From the NCBI RefSeq assembly GCF_000682755.1, contig NZ_AWFF01000076.1, forward strand, positions 62,001-126,000: a stretch of DNA of 64,000 nt. Direction: 5' to 3'. The stretch's first letter is position 1. Each line of letters opens with the position of its first letter. Position numbers and translations under genes: made by a program. Shown here piece after piece: positions 34,294 to 42,920 of the stretch. The notes beneath the pieces are model-generated. The model made no database searches and was not told the DNA's origin. It saw only the letters and a list, made by a program, of their open reading frames with translations. The DNA comes from Hyphomonas beringensis. Lineage in GTDB: Bacteria > Pseudomonadota > Alphaproteobacteria > Caulobacterales > Hyphomonadaceae.

Positions 34294-35181
34294 TCAGTTT
34301 TCCAGAATGTCTGCTTGAGCTGCAGGACTCTTCCACGCAAAGCTTCGCGGAAGACCTAGTCGAAGTGCGGCGTCCCATGGCGGGCTTTTGGGGATGGGGA
34401 CGCGATTGGCCCAGCTGCCCAATGCCTGGGTCATTCGTCTACCCCGGTCCGTGAGATTGTATTCTGGGCCCAAATTCAGTCTTTCCCGTACGGCGCCAGG
34501 CAAGATGCTGACGGCCGCATGCACAACCATGCTCTGCATACCGCGCGGCACAAAACTGGCGGCGCGGCCAGACTTCATGATGGTGAGAAACTCTTCGTTG
34601 ATGGGGTGTGGCTCAAACCCGGGCATCAATTGCTCAAGAAGTGTATGGAATTCTGTCAGAGAGGCGAGGGGGTGTTCAACACCATAAAGCCGGGTGATCG
34701 GCAAGGATTCCTGAAGGAAACGATCTGTGTCCTCCACACTTAGCGGTTCGACAAACCGATCATAGGCCGTCAGAAATCCATAGCTGGCCGTGGCGCTTAC
34801 CCAGGCAAGCAATACCGGTTCGCGGGCGCTATAGGCTACACCATCAGGCGTGAGCCCACTTACCTGTGCGTGCATGTTGGTAACGCCCTGTATCACACGA
34901 CGCGCTGCGCTTTGCGGGCCATAGACGCCCACCATCGCCGCAATGCCAGTTCTCTTGGAGCGCCCGACAGGGTCTGTTTTGAATGTCGAGTGCTCCCACA
35001 CTCCAGTGCGTATTCTCGGGTCCGCGAATTCGAGCAGCACGGCGCAGATACCGCCAATAGCCAGCGCCACTGGATTTTTGAAAATACGCCAGGAGACGGA
35101 ATCCGGCTTTGTAAAGGCTGGCTCCCCAAAAGGTTGAGTGAAATCAACATTCCAGCCGAGATATGTTGACGGTCCAAGCAT
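34294..35181 (-). CDS. Oxygenase MpaB/DUF2236 family protein
   Basis: 295 residues. Characteristic pattern of the latex-clearing-protein and MpaB-like family (DUF2236): PVALAIGGICAVLLEFADPR near the start, then RRVIQGVTNMHAQV, and REPVLLAWVSATASYGFLTAYD, with conserved His and Arg that bind haem b in studied members. These are haem-dependent oxygenases or related proteins of unclear substrate. It is divergent from a TetR gene 150 bp away that probably controls it. Nothing else in the sequence shows its substrate. Confidence 0.87.
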   Translation of the reverse strand: MLGPSTYLGWNVDFTQPFGEPAFTKPDSVSWRIFKNPVALAIGGICAVLLEFADPRIRTGVWEHSTFKTDPVGRSKRTGIAAMVGVYGPQSAARRVIQGVTNMHAQVSGLTPDGVAYSAREPVLLAWVSATASYGFLTAYDRFVEPLSVEDTDRFLQESLPITRLYGVEHPLASLTEFHTLLEQLMPGFEPHPINEEFLTIMKSGRAASFVPRGMQSMVVHAAVSILPGAVRERLNLGPEYNLTDRGRRMTQALGSWANRVPIPKSPPWDAALRLGLPRSFAWKSPAAQADILEN

Positions 35182-35331
35182 GGTAAAATTTTCCTTAAAA
35201 CGACCGATATGTAATTATTTCTACCTTTGCGACACAAAAATGCTATCTTGGATATACCATGCAGGGGCCATTGTTGACACTCGTTCTCGGGACGTCGATA
35301 GCTGTTGCAGGTGGGAGACAAGGATAGTTTC

Positions 35332-35976
35332 GTGCCGGAAAAACAACTCAGAAGAGTTGATGCAAAAGGCGTCCAGAATGAGACCGCCGAGCGCATCATA
35401 ATGACGTCGATCCGTCTTTTCAGTCGCTATGGCTATGATGGCACCAGCACGACTGCTGTGGCGCGCGAAAGCGGTGTGTCCCAACCGACCATACATTATC
35501 ATTTTTCAGACAAGCTGACCCTTTGGAAAAGGGCCATGAGGCACATGCTGTTGAACATGATGAAGGACAACTCCCACACGGAGATGCTTCTTCAGGAGAA
35601 AGATCCGCTGAAGCGCCTGCGTCTCAGAATGGTCGCGCTGATGGAGGCTGTCCGTGTACACAAAGCTTTCGGCCGCGTTGTGATGTTGGAGGGCATATCC
35701 GGAGGACCTCGCCTGAACTGGCTAATTAGAGAAGCGCTATCGCCATTCTATCAACAGTTCGTAGCGGACATCGAAGCCTGTCAGGCCAGCGGAAAAATGA
35801 GGCGGGTCGAGGTTTCCAAACTGGTTATCATTCTACATTCCGTGGCAACCATGTATCACAACGTAGCTCCACTCGTTCGCGAGACCTTCAATGAAGACCC
35901 CAGCGATATGGAAGAGACAGAGCGCTATCAGAAAATGGCTCTGGACATCATTTTCAGAGGGCTCGCACCGGAATAA
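35332..35976 (+). CDS. TetR-family transcriptional regulator
   Basis: 214 residues from GTG 35332, which has AAGGA seven bases upstream; an upstream TTG is less likely. The helix-turn-helix reads STTAVARESGVSQPTIHYHFSD, followed by the KLTLWKRAM segment and a C-terminal ligand domain. It lies divergent from the MpaB-type gene and 80 bp before the enoyl-CoA hydratase on the same strand, so it may control both. No clear palindrome was found in the divergent region. Confidence 0.93.
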   Translation: MPEKQLRRVDAKGVQNETAERIIMTSIRLFSRYGYDGTSTTAVARESGVSQPTIHYHFSDKLTLWKRAMRHMLLNMMKDNSHTEMLLQEKDPLKRLRLRMVALMEAVRVHKAFGRVVMLEGISGGPRLNWLIREALSPFYQQFVADIEACQASGKMRRVEVSKLVIILHSVATMYHNVAPLVRETFNEDPSDMEETERYQKMALDIIFRGLAPE

Positions 35977-36056
35977 CGACGCAACGTACCGTCTGGACAC
36001 TCCGCGCCAAGACTGCCAGCTAGGCATGAAACGGAATCCAGGAAAGGAAAGCCCTG

Positions 36057-36854
36057 ATGTCGATTATTCTGCTGGAGAAGCGCGGGCCCATTATGGTCAT
36101 GACGCTCAACCGCCCAGACGCGATGAACGCGCTGGGGGAAGAGGGGGATGGACCTGCGATTGCGGCAGCCTGCAACGAGATCGTCGCCGATCCTGAAATC
36201 CGTTGCGCCGTCCTGACCGGAGCAGGGCGCGCCTTCTCGGCCGGGGGTAACGTCAAAGCGATGAAAGAGAAGACCGGAGCTTTTTCCGGCAAACCTCACA
36301 TTGTGCGCAATGGCTATCGCAACAACATCCACATGATCGTGAAGTCGCTCTACAATATGGAAGTGCCGTTGATCTCTGCCATCAACGGTCCTGCTATCGG
36401 GCTCGGCTGTGATGTCGCCTGCATGGCGGATATCCGTATCGCGTCCGAGAAGGCAAAGATGGGTGTAACCTTCCTCAAGCTGGGTCTCATACCCGGTGAT
36501 GGTGGAGCATGGCTGATGCCGCGCCTGATTGGTGCGTCCCGCGCCGCAGAACTACTGTTCACGGGTGACGTTATCGACGCGCACAAGGCTGCTGAATGGG
36601 GCCTGGTTTCAAAAGTCGTGCCTGCTGACGAGTTGATGGACGAAGCCATGGCGCTCGCCGAACGGATCGCGCAGCAACCACCACAGGCGCTACGCCTGGC
36701 AAAGACGCTGATGCGCCACGGCAATACCGCCTCCTATGAGACCATCATGGAGATGTCTGCCGCAGCTCAGGCCCTCATGCACGAGACGGAAGATCACCTC
36801 GAAGGGGTCGACGCAATCCTCGAAAAGCGCACGCCGGACTTCAAAGGGCGCTAG
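36057..36854 (+). CDS. Enoyl-CoA hydratase/isomerase (crotonase family)
   Basis: 265 residues. Crotonase fold with the oxyanion hole GRAFSAGGNVKAM and INGPAIGLGCDVACMADIRIAS, and the acid/base region LGLIPGDGGAWLMPRLIG; the family Glu at the second catalytic position is Asp in PGDGG. It adds water to, or isomerises, an enoyl-CoA in a beta-oxidation-like path. An AGGAAAGGAAAG stretch precedes the ATG. Its stop overlaps the stop of the converging CoA transferase gene (36851-36854). Confidence 0.93.
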   Translation: MSIILLEKRGPIMVMTLNRPDAMNALGEEGDGPAIAAACNEIVADPEIRCAVLTGAGRAFSAGGNVKAMKEKTGAFSGKPHIVRNGYRNNIHMIVKSLYNMEVPLISAINGPAIGLGCDVACMADIRIASEKAKMGVTFLKLGLIPGDGGAWLMPRLIGASRAAELLFTGDVIDAHKAAEWGLVSKVVPADELMDEAMALAERIAQQPPQALRLAKTLMRHGNTASYETIMEMSAAAQALMHETEDHLEGVDAILEKRTPDFKGR

Positions 36855-38056
36855 CCAACCTTGATCGTGCCGTCTTCAATCATGTCTGCGATCTGCGCCT
36901 CGGAGTAGCCAAGTGCTCCCATGACGTCGCGCGTATGCTCGCCCGGTGCGGGCGATGGTCCCTTTGGTCCGTCGTCAGCGCCGGGGAAGCGGACTGGCGA
37001 GGCGGGGGAGGGGTAGGTCGAGCCGTCCCCCTTCGCGCTTGGCGTCTGAACGATGGCCCCTGCAGCATGTGCCTGTGGATCTTTTGCGACCTCTGCCAGC
37101 GTCTGCACCGGCGCCCAGGCGAGAGACTGGGCATCGAGACGCTCGGCAATTTCGTCTTTTGTGTATTTCGCGAACCCCTCATCTATTATGTCGACCACTT
37201 CGGCACGATGTTTCCGCCGCCCTTTGGCGGAGGTGAAGCGGGGGTCCTCTATCAGGTCTTCCCGATCAATGGCCCGGCAAATCGGGCCCCAATCGACTTC
37301 GCCCTGGCGTGAGACCAGACAAATCCAGGCGCCATCGCTGGTCTGGAAGAAATTCGTGATGGGCACATTCTGATCATGTCGCGGCTTGGTGGAGGCCACG
37401 CGGTCAAACATGAGCTGAATGGCAAAATCAGAGCCAAGCGCATAGAGTCCGGCGCGGAAGAGGGAGGCCTCAACCAGGCGGCCTTTGCCTGTCCGGCCAG
37501 CTTCGACGAGCGCGGCGCAAATGCCTGCGGCCGCTGACATGGAAGTCGTGTGGTCGCCAAAGGCCGTCCGATTGGCAAACAATTCTTCGCCCTTGGGCAC
37601 TGTCAGGCGCGCAACGCCCGTGCGGCTCCAGAAGCTTGCAATGTCAAAGCCGGGGCGGTCGGCATCAGGGCCCTGAAGGCCGTATCCCGTGAGGGAGCAG
37701 TAAACGAGCTTTGGGTTGAGGGATTTGAGGCTGTCATAGTCCAGCCCTGAGCGTTCAAGCCCGCCCGGGCGGACATTGGTGAGAAACACATCGGCATCCG
37801 CCACGAGTTTGCGGATGATCTCCTGGCCCTCATCTTTGGAGGTATCAACGATGATCGACTTCTTGCCGCGATTATCGAAATCAAAGACCGGATTGTCCTG
37901 AAGGTCTGTGCCGATCGTGCGAAAGAAAAGGCGTACCGGATCGCCGCCGGGAGGCTCAATCTTGACGACATCTGCTCCCCAGTCCCGCAATATCGCGCCC
38001 GCACCGGGGGCAGCCATGTAGGTGGCATATTCGACGACCTTGATGCCTTCGAGCAT
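36851..38056 (-). CDS. Family III CoA transferase (CaiB/BaiF)
   Basis: 401 residues. It starts GIKVVEYATYMAAPGAGAILRD and contains DWGADVVKIEPPGGD, LTGYGLQGPDADRPGFDI and FGDHTTSMSAAAGICAAL with the probable catalytic Asp, all standard for formyl-CoA/CaiB-type transferases that move CoA between carboxylates. An AAGGAGG stands before ATG 38056. A large perfect palindrome and a second weaker site lie between it and the divergent TetR gene, so it is the obvious target of that regulator. Partner substrates are unknown. Confidence 0.93.
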   Translation of the reverse strand: MLEGIKVVEYATYMAAPGAGAILRDWGADVVKIEPPGGDPVRLFFRTIGTDLQDNPVFDFDNRGKKSIIVDTSKDEGQEIIRKLVADADVFLTNVRPGGLERSGLDYDSLKSLNPKLVYCSLTGYGLQGPDADRPGFDIASFWSRTGVARLTVPKGEELFANRTAFGDHTTSMSAAAGICAALVEAGRTGKGRLVEASLFRAGLYALGSDFAIQLMFDRVASTKPRHDQNVPITNFFQTSDGAWICLVSRQGEVDWGPICRAIDREDLIEDPRFTSAKGRRKHRAEVVDIIDEGFAKYTKDEIAERLDAQSLAWAPVQTLAEVAKDPQAHAAGAIVQTPSAKGDGSTYPSPASPVRFPGADDGPKGPSPAPGEHTRDVMGALGYSEAQIADMIEDGTIKVG

Positions 38057-38152
38057 TCCGCTTCCTCCTTTTTATCTTGCTTAAGCCAAAACTGGCGCAT
38101 TCGCTCCGCAATAGCCAGACCTGCCGGCAGGAGAAGCAGCCGCTCTCTAGAC

Positions 38153-38177
38153 ATATTTAGACCGCCAGTCTAAATAT
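38153..38177. promoter_or_regulatory. TetR operator between CoA transferase and tetR
   Basis: Perfect palindrome with 10-bp arms ATATTTAGAC / GTCTAAATAT and a 5-bp spacer. A related site, TAGAC CAGCG GTCCA with the same spacing, follows at 38186-38200. This is the expected form and place for a TetR binding site controlling both divergent genes. Confidence 0.75.
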
Positions 38178-38185
38178 TGCAGGAT

Positions 38186-38200
38186 TAGACCAGCGGTCCA
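38186..38200. promoter_or_regulatory. Second, weaker operator copy
   Basis: TAGACCAGCGGTCCA keeps the TAGAC-N5-GTCYA core of the first palindrome with one mismatch, 14 bp upstream of the TetR ATG. Confidence 0.5.
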
Positions 38201-38213
38201 CGGGCTTTGTTAC

Positions 38214-38912
38214 ATGCAGACTTCAGCGTCTTCACCAATCAGCAAACAGCGCCAGCGCTTCCTCGCCTTAAGTCCGGAGCAACAGGCAGGATGGCTGGAT
38301 CCTGCCGAAAAAGAGTTTTCTCAACATGGCTTTACAACAGCATCCATGAATCGGATTCTGCTTGAGGCTGGCGCAAGCAAGGGGCAATCCTATTACTATT
38401 TCCAGGACAAGGCAGACCTTTACAGGGCTGTGATCGAGCGTGCTTTCGCGCAATTCCTGGAACTGGCTGATCTGAAATATCCAAAGCCCTCCTCACCAGA
38501 AGATTTCTGGCACCAGTCTGCTGCCAACATGGCGACGGTGTCAGCGATCATGAATCAGGACGCTCGCCTGGCCGATCTGGCGAGGGGCATTCATCAGGAT
38601 CTTGCCGCTCAGCAAGCGCTCGCCGATTTCATGCAAATGCTGACACAGCGCCTGACCTTGCTGATTATCATAGGCAGGGAAGTGGGGGCCGTGCGCCAGG
38701 ACCTGCCTCTGGATCTCCTTGTATCTACTGCGTTTTCCACTATGCGCGAAGTCGACAACTGGTTCGCTCATCACATGGAGTCTGTCGCGCCAGCCGAGCG
38801 GGGAGCTCTCAATCTGCGCGCAACTCAGCTCATCTTCATGATGTTGGCGCCTGCCGACATGTCAGCCAGGCTCACCCAAACACTTTCACCGAAATCAGGA
38901 GATCAGACATGA
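38214..38912 (+). CDS. TetR-family transcriptional regulator
   Basis: 232 residues. The helix-turn-helix lies at FTTASMNRILLEAGASKGQSYYYFQDKADLY, the usual TetR form ending in a Tyr-rich recognition helix. The C-terminal domain is large and helical. It is divergent from the CoA transferase gene, with the palindromes at 38153-38200 between them, and overlaps a small membrane protein gene by 4 bp at its 3' end. It likely represses itself, the transferase and the membrane protein gene. Confidence 0.93.
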   Translation: MQTSASSPISKQRQRFLALSPEQQAGWLDPAEKEFSQHGFTTASMNRILLEAGASKGQSYYYFQDKADLYRAVIERAFAQFLELADLKYPKPSSPEDFWHQSAANMATVSAIMNQDARLADLARGIHQDLAAQQALADFMQMLTQRLTLLIIIGREVGAVRQDLPLDLLVSTAFSTMREVDNWFAHHMESVAPAERGALNLRATQLIFMMLAPADMSARLTQTLSPKSGDQT

Positions 38913-39412
38913 TGAAAACCCTGCACTGGGGCATTGTTGCCCTGCTTGTCGCTTCAGCTGCCAATCTTTGCGTCATGGTCCCGGGGGGACCGATTGAGGA
39001 GCGGGATTTCAGCGCCATCTCTCCCATCATTCTAGGCAGCTTCAATCTATTCCTCACCCTGCTGGGGCTCAGCAGCTTTGCGCTTGCATACCTGATCGCA
39101 TCGAAACGCTACAACGGATATATTCTGGCAAGCCTGATTGGTCTTGGATATTTCGCCGTATATGCGCTGGATCTGGCTTTCATTTTTCCGAAATCGCCAA
39201 CGCCGATGCCTGAATTGCTCTTCAAGCTGGAGTGGCTGGGCATTTTCCTCGCGATTCCGCTGATCCTGGGAGCTGCGATGATGTCAAAGCAGACTGCACA
39301 GCACGAGCCTGCCGCCAGAGGGGCAACGTTCACATTGCCAGTTATTCTGGGAGCCGGAGTGCTGATCGTGGCGATTGTGACCTTCTCGACCTATTCGGCG
39401 ATGGGGCTTTAA
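38909..39412 (+). CDS. Small multi-pass membrane protein
   Basis: 167 residues with about five hydrophobic segments (7-27, 41-65, 74-93, 110-126, 142-163). No catalytic motif or family is recognised. It overlaps the TetR gene by 4 bp (ATGATG), so both are made together and the protein may be linked to the same stimulus. Confidence 0.75.
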   Translation: MMKTLHWGIVALLVASAANLCVMVPGGPIEERDFSAISPIILGSFNLFLTLLGLSSFALAYLIASKRYNGYILASLIGLGYFAVYALDLAFIFPKSPTPMPELLFKLEWLGIFLAIPLILGAAMMSKQTAQHEPAARGATFTLPVILGAGVLIVAIVTFSTYSAMGL

Positions 39413-39433
39413 AGGCAGCGATTTGCATAAGAG

Positions 39434-39523
<90 letters not shown>

Positions 39524-39747
39524 AGAGACGCGCTGTTTCGGACAAGGCGGCGCGTTTTGCAAGCCCTAATCTGTGCATCATGCAGCGAAACATGCGCGTA
39601 AAGGTATGGTTAAAATGAAGGCCTAAACTGGTTAATCTGGTTCATCCTGTGTCCACCCAAGCGTGGTAAACAAGGAAGGTACGGCAGAAAAGCCGAAGAT
39701 CTGGCGCAAAGCGCCAATGATGAACTCAGAACGAGGTTGCCAAGCGA

Positions 39748-41001
39748 ATGTTCGCCAAACCAGAGTCCAGCTCCCTTCATTTTTCCTCCCTCATGGCCAT
39801 CGCCATGGTTGCCTTTACTGTAGCCGGTACAGCTGAGGCAGGAAAAGGAAACCCTGCGCCTATCGTTTACAAGGGCCAGTCCGTCGGTGGCGGACGCATC
39901 TCCAGTGAGCGCGAGACCGTTTTCATCTCTCCTGACCAGGCCCACGTGGATCGCGATAAGGCTCGCGCCCGAGTTCAGTTTAACTATCCGGGGCAGGGCG
40001 CCAGCACCTCTGCTGCGCAGACACCAAAGCCCGCCAAACGTGAATATGCCAGCATCAGCGCGCCGCTGAGCTCTATGCAGGCACCGGTCTATGACCCGAC
40101 GGTCAACCAGAAGAGCTTCGATGCGAAAGCCGCTGCGGCGCAGATTGTGCCTCAGCAGACCGAACCTTCTGTCGAAACCGAAGCCCTGCCCGCACTTGCT
40201 GCTCCCGCGCCGACAGAGCAGGGGGCCGCGCAACCGGTTCCGCCGCGCGCACAACAGCAGACACCTGCTACCGCTCAGGCGATTTCACTGGACCCTGTCC
40301 CGGTCTTTGACGAAACGGGGCTGGCCACGATCTTTGGCGATGAGTTCGAGGGGCTGCCAACTGCCAATGGCGAGACCTTCAGTCAGAATGATCTGGTTGC
40401 CGCGCACCCGAGCCTGCCGCTGCCCAGCCTTGTGGAGGTCATCAACCCGCAAACGAATGCCCGAATTATCGTTCGCGTAAACGATCGTGGGCCGTTTGAA
40501 GAAGGCGCCATGTTGCAAGTCTCCAAACGTGCCGCCAACGAGCTTGGTCTCAATGGAGCAGGGGGTGGCAACATCAAGCTCCGCTATCTGGGGGCTGCAC
40601 CCGCCATTGCGCCGAAAGCGCATGCTGAGACTCCTGCGGCGACCTATCGGACAGCTTCTGCAGAGATTCCGCAGGATGCTACACCGGCGCCTGTCTACAC
40701 ATACACGCCTGTCGCCACGAAGCCGACACCAACTGCGACAGCGCCTGGCCGCTATCAACCGCAAGCCATGGGCGACTATTATGTCCAGGTCGGCGCATTC
40801 TCTGATATTTCGAATGCGCAGTATCTCGAAAGAAGCCTGCCGGCTGGCATGGCAACTGTGGTGGTGCCTGCCCGCGTAAATGGTGCAGACTATTTCCGCG
40901 TCCGCGTCGGGCCCTTCATGAGCCGTGATAGCGCGCAGCGTGTCCAAGCAGACCTGCGCGCTGATGGCTTTGGTAATGGCCGGGTTGTCACCGCCGACTA
41001 A
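39748..41001 (+). CDS. rlpA: RlpA-like septal lytic transglycosylase with SPOR domain
   Basis: 417 residues. A signal peptide ending AGTAEA and a long Pro/Ala/Gln-rich linker are followed by the double-psi beta-barrel (about 190-285: ATIFGDEFEGLPTANGETF, VRVNDRGPF). A C-terminal SPOR domain (about 340-415: YYVQVGAFSDISNAQYLE ... FRVRVGPF) binds denuded septal glycan. RlpA enzymes cleave such glycan strands during division. It is the first gene of the cell-wall/DNA run and ends at a strong hairpin before the carboxypeptidase gene. Confidence 0.93.
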   Translation: MFAKPESSSLHFSSLMAIAMVAFTVAGTAEAGKGNPAPIVYKGQSVGGGRISSERETVFISPDQAHVDRDKARARVQFNYPGQGASTSAAQTPKPAKREYASISAPLSSMQAPVYDPTVNQKSFDAKAAAAQIVPQQTEPSVETEALPALAAPAPTEQGAAQPVPPRAQQQTPATAQAISLDPVPVFDETGLATIFGDEFEGLPTANGETFSQNDLVAAHPSLPLPSLVEVINPQTNARIIVRVNDRGPFEEGAMLQVSKRAANELGLNGAGGGNIKLRYLGAAPAIAPKAHAETPAATYRTASAEIPQDATPAPVYTYTPVATKPTPTATAPGRYQPQAMGDYYVQVGAFSDISNAQYLERSLPAGMATVVVPARVNGADYFRVRVGPFMSRDSAQRVQADLRADGFGNGRVVTAD

Positions 41002-41037
41002 AGAAAACACTTCACTGCCACCATTGACGCTGACCAC

Positions 41038-41081
41038 AAACCGGCCCTTTTTCCTGTATAGACAGGACGAAGGGCCGGTTT
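41038..41081 (+). terminator. Nested hairpin between rlpA and the D,D-carboxypeptidase
   Basis: Outer perfect 12-bp stem AAACCGGCCCTT / AAGGGCCGGTTT encloses an inner hairpin TCCTGT-ATAG-ACAGGA. The T-tract after it is short. It ends the rlpA transcript or attenuates read-through to the downstream gene. Confidence 0.7.
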
Positions 41082-41122
41082 CCTGTTTCGGCCCGGACAT
41101 CAGCACATTCCGGAGGCCAGAC

Positions 41123-42274
41123 ATGCTGCCGAAAGCGAAGATTTTTTCCGCAATGCTCGCCACTGCCCTGATTGTGTCAGGTGCACGCGCGCAGATCATG
41201 GACACCCCGGCCTCGCATGCCGTCATCATGGATCATGCGACCGGCACCATACTCTTCTCGAAAGACGGCGCGGAACCTATGATCCCGGCGTCCATGACGA
41301 AGATGATGACCGCCTATCTGGTCTTCGAACTTATTGACCGGGGTGAAATTTCTCTGACCGACCGGCTTACCGTCAGCGAGGACGCCTGGCGCCGTGGCGG
41401 CTTCCCTTCTGGCACGTCCACGATGGGCCTTGCCCCCGGCGACACGCCCACGGTCGAGGAATTGCTGCACGGTGTCATCATCATGTCCGGCAATGACGCG
41501 TGCATGGTGCTGGCCGAAGGTATTTCCGGATCTGAGGAAGCTTTTGCGCGCCGCATGACCGCCCTGGCCCATGAACTGGGTTTGAACTCGGCCAACTTCA
41601 AAAATGCCACTGGTCTGGAAGCTGTTGGCCATGTCATCTCCGCAGAAGATCTGGCCAAGCTCGCCAAGCTGACCATCGACAACTATCCGCAATATTATGA
41701 GTGGTACGACATGCCGTCATATACATGGCGTGACTACACTCAGGCCAATCGTAATCCACTGCTTGAGATTCCTGGCGCGGATGGGCTGAAAACAGGGCAC
41801 CTGGACGAGTCCGGGTATGGCCTGACCGGGTCCGCTATACGCGATGGCATCCGCCGCACGATTGTGATCAACGGTCTCGAAAGCAAGGCCGCACGGGCCC
41901 AGGAAGGCGAACGCATGATGCGCATGGCCTTTCAGAGTTATGACCTGAAGGTGATTACGCCTGAAAGCGTCGTCTTGCCGGAAGTGAAAGTCTGGCTCGG
42001 CGAGCGCAGCACTGTTCCTGTCTCACTGGCAAGCCAGATGACCATTGCCGGTCACAAGGCTGTGCTGGAGAAAGCCAAGACAGAAATCGTGCTGGACAAT
42101 GCGTTGGAAGCGCCCATCAAGGAAGGCGATACGGTGGGCAAGCTGGTCGTCACTATCGATGGCCAGCCACCCGTTGAAGCCCCAATCGTGGCCGAGGCCG
42201 GCGTCAAGAAACTGGGTTTCTTTGGCCGCGCAGTCGAAGGCCTCAGCCAGATGATCTCTGGTGGCAATGGCTGA
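41123..42274 (+). CDS. D-alanyl-D-alanine carboxypeptidase (PBP5-type)
   Basis: 383 residues from ATG 41123 with GGAGG upstream and a signal peptide ending GARA. Penicillin-binding motifs: SMTK (nucleophile Ser), SGND (SxN motif) and KTG in GLKTGHLDESGYG. A beta-rich C-terminal domain and an amphipathic tail (GFFGRAVEGLSQMI) that anchors it to the membrane follow. It trims the terminal D-Ala from peptidoglycan pentapeptides in the periplasm. Its stop overlaps the tmk start. Confidence 0.95.
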   Translation: MLPKAKIFSAMLATALIVSGARAQIMDTPASHAVIMDHATGTILFSKDGAEPMIPASMTKMMTAYLVFELIDRGEISLTDRLTVSEDAWRRGGFPSGTSTMGLAPGDTPTVEELLHGVIIMSGNDACMVLAEGISGSEEAFARRMTALAHELGLNSANFKNATGLEAVGHVISAEDLAKLAKLTIDNYPQYYEWYDMPSYTWRDYTQANRNPLLEIPGADGLKTGHLDESGYGLTGSAIRDGIRRTIVINGLESKAARAQEGERMMRMAFQSYDLKVITPESVVLPEVKVWLGERSTVPVSLASQMTIAGHKAVLEKAKTEIVLDNALEAPIKEGDTVGKLVVTIDGQPPVEAPIVAEAGVKKLGFFGRAVEGLSQMISGGNG

Positions 42275-42920
42275 TACGGCGCAAACCCGATTCATCACGC
42301 TTGAAGGCGGTGAAGGCACCGGCAAGTCTACCTTGCAGCGCGCTATAGCGGAGAAACTTGTCGCGACCGGCGGCGAAGTTGTCACGACGCGCGAGCCTGG
42401 TGGAACACCTCTGGCTGAGGCAGTCCGGGAATTGGCGCTGCATCCGCCAGAGGGTGATTCCTGGTCGGCTATGGCTGAAGCCCTGCTGATGAATGCCGCG
42501 CGAAGCGACCATCTGGACAAGCTGATCCGGCCTGCGTTGAAAGACGGAAAATGGGTGATCTGTGATCGCTTTGCTGATTCCACACGCGTCTATCAAAGCG
42601 TCAAAGGCGGTGTGGCTGAGGCCATTCTCCGGAATATGGAAGCCTCTGTTCTCGCTGGCACAATACCTAGCCTCACGCTGGTACTCGATGCGCCCCTAGA
42701 GACAACATCAGACCGACGCTCGCAACGCGGCGGCGCGAAAGATTCGTTCGAGAAGCGGAATGATGACTTTCACCACGCGGTGCGGCAGGCTTTCATAACG
42801 CTCGCGCGGTCTGAACCTGAGCGCTGCGTGCTGATTGATGCTTCGCGAGATATCGACAGTGTCTTTGAGGCGGCGTGGACGGCGATCTCCAAGCGCTTTG
42901 ACTTGAAGGCTCACGCCTGA
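42267..42920 (+). CDS. tmk: Thymidylate kinase
   Basis: 217 residues from ATG 42267, which overlaps the preceding stop; a GTG two codons earlier is possible. P-loop EGGEGTGKST, DR(Y/F) motif CDRFADST, and a LID-like region with RRSQRGGAKDSFEKR are all typical. It phosphorylates dTMP to dTDP in the cytoplasm. In many alphaproteobacteria it is followed by holB and TatD, as here; the gene ends by sharing one base with holB. Confidence 0.96.
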   Translation: MADTAQTRFITLEGGEGTGKSTLQRAIAEKLVATGGEVVTTREPGGTPLAEAVRELALHPPEGDSWSAMAEALLMNAARSDHLDKLIRPALKDGKWVICDRFADSTRVYQSVKGGVAEAILRNMEASVLAGTIPSLTLVLDAPLETTSDRRSQRGGAKDSFEKRNDDFHHAVRQAFITLARSEPERCVLIDASRDIDSVFEAAWTAISKRFDLKAHA

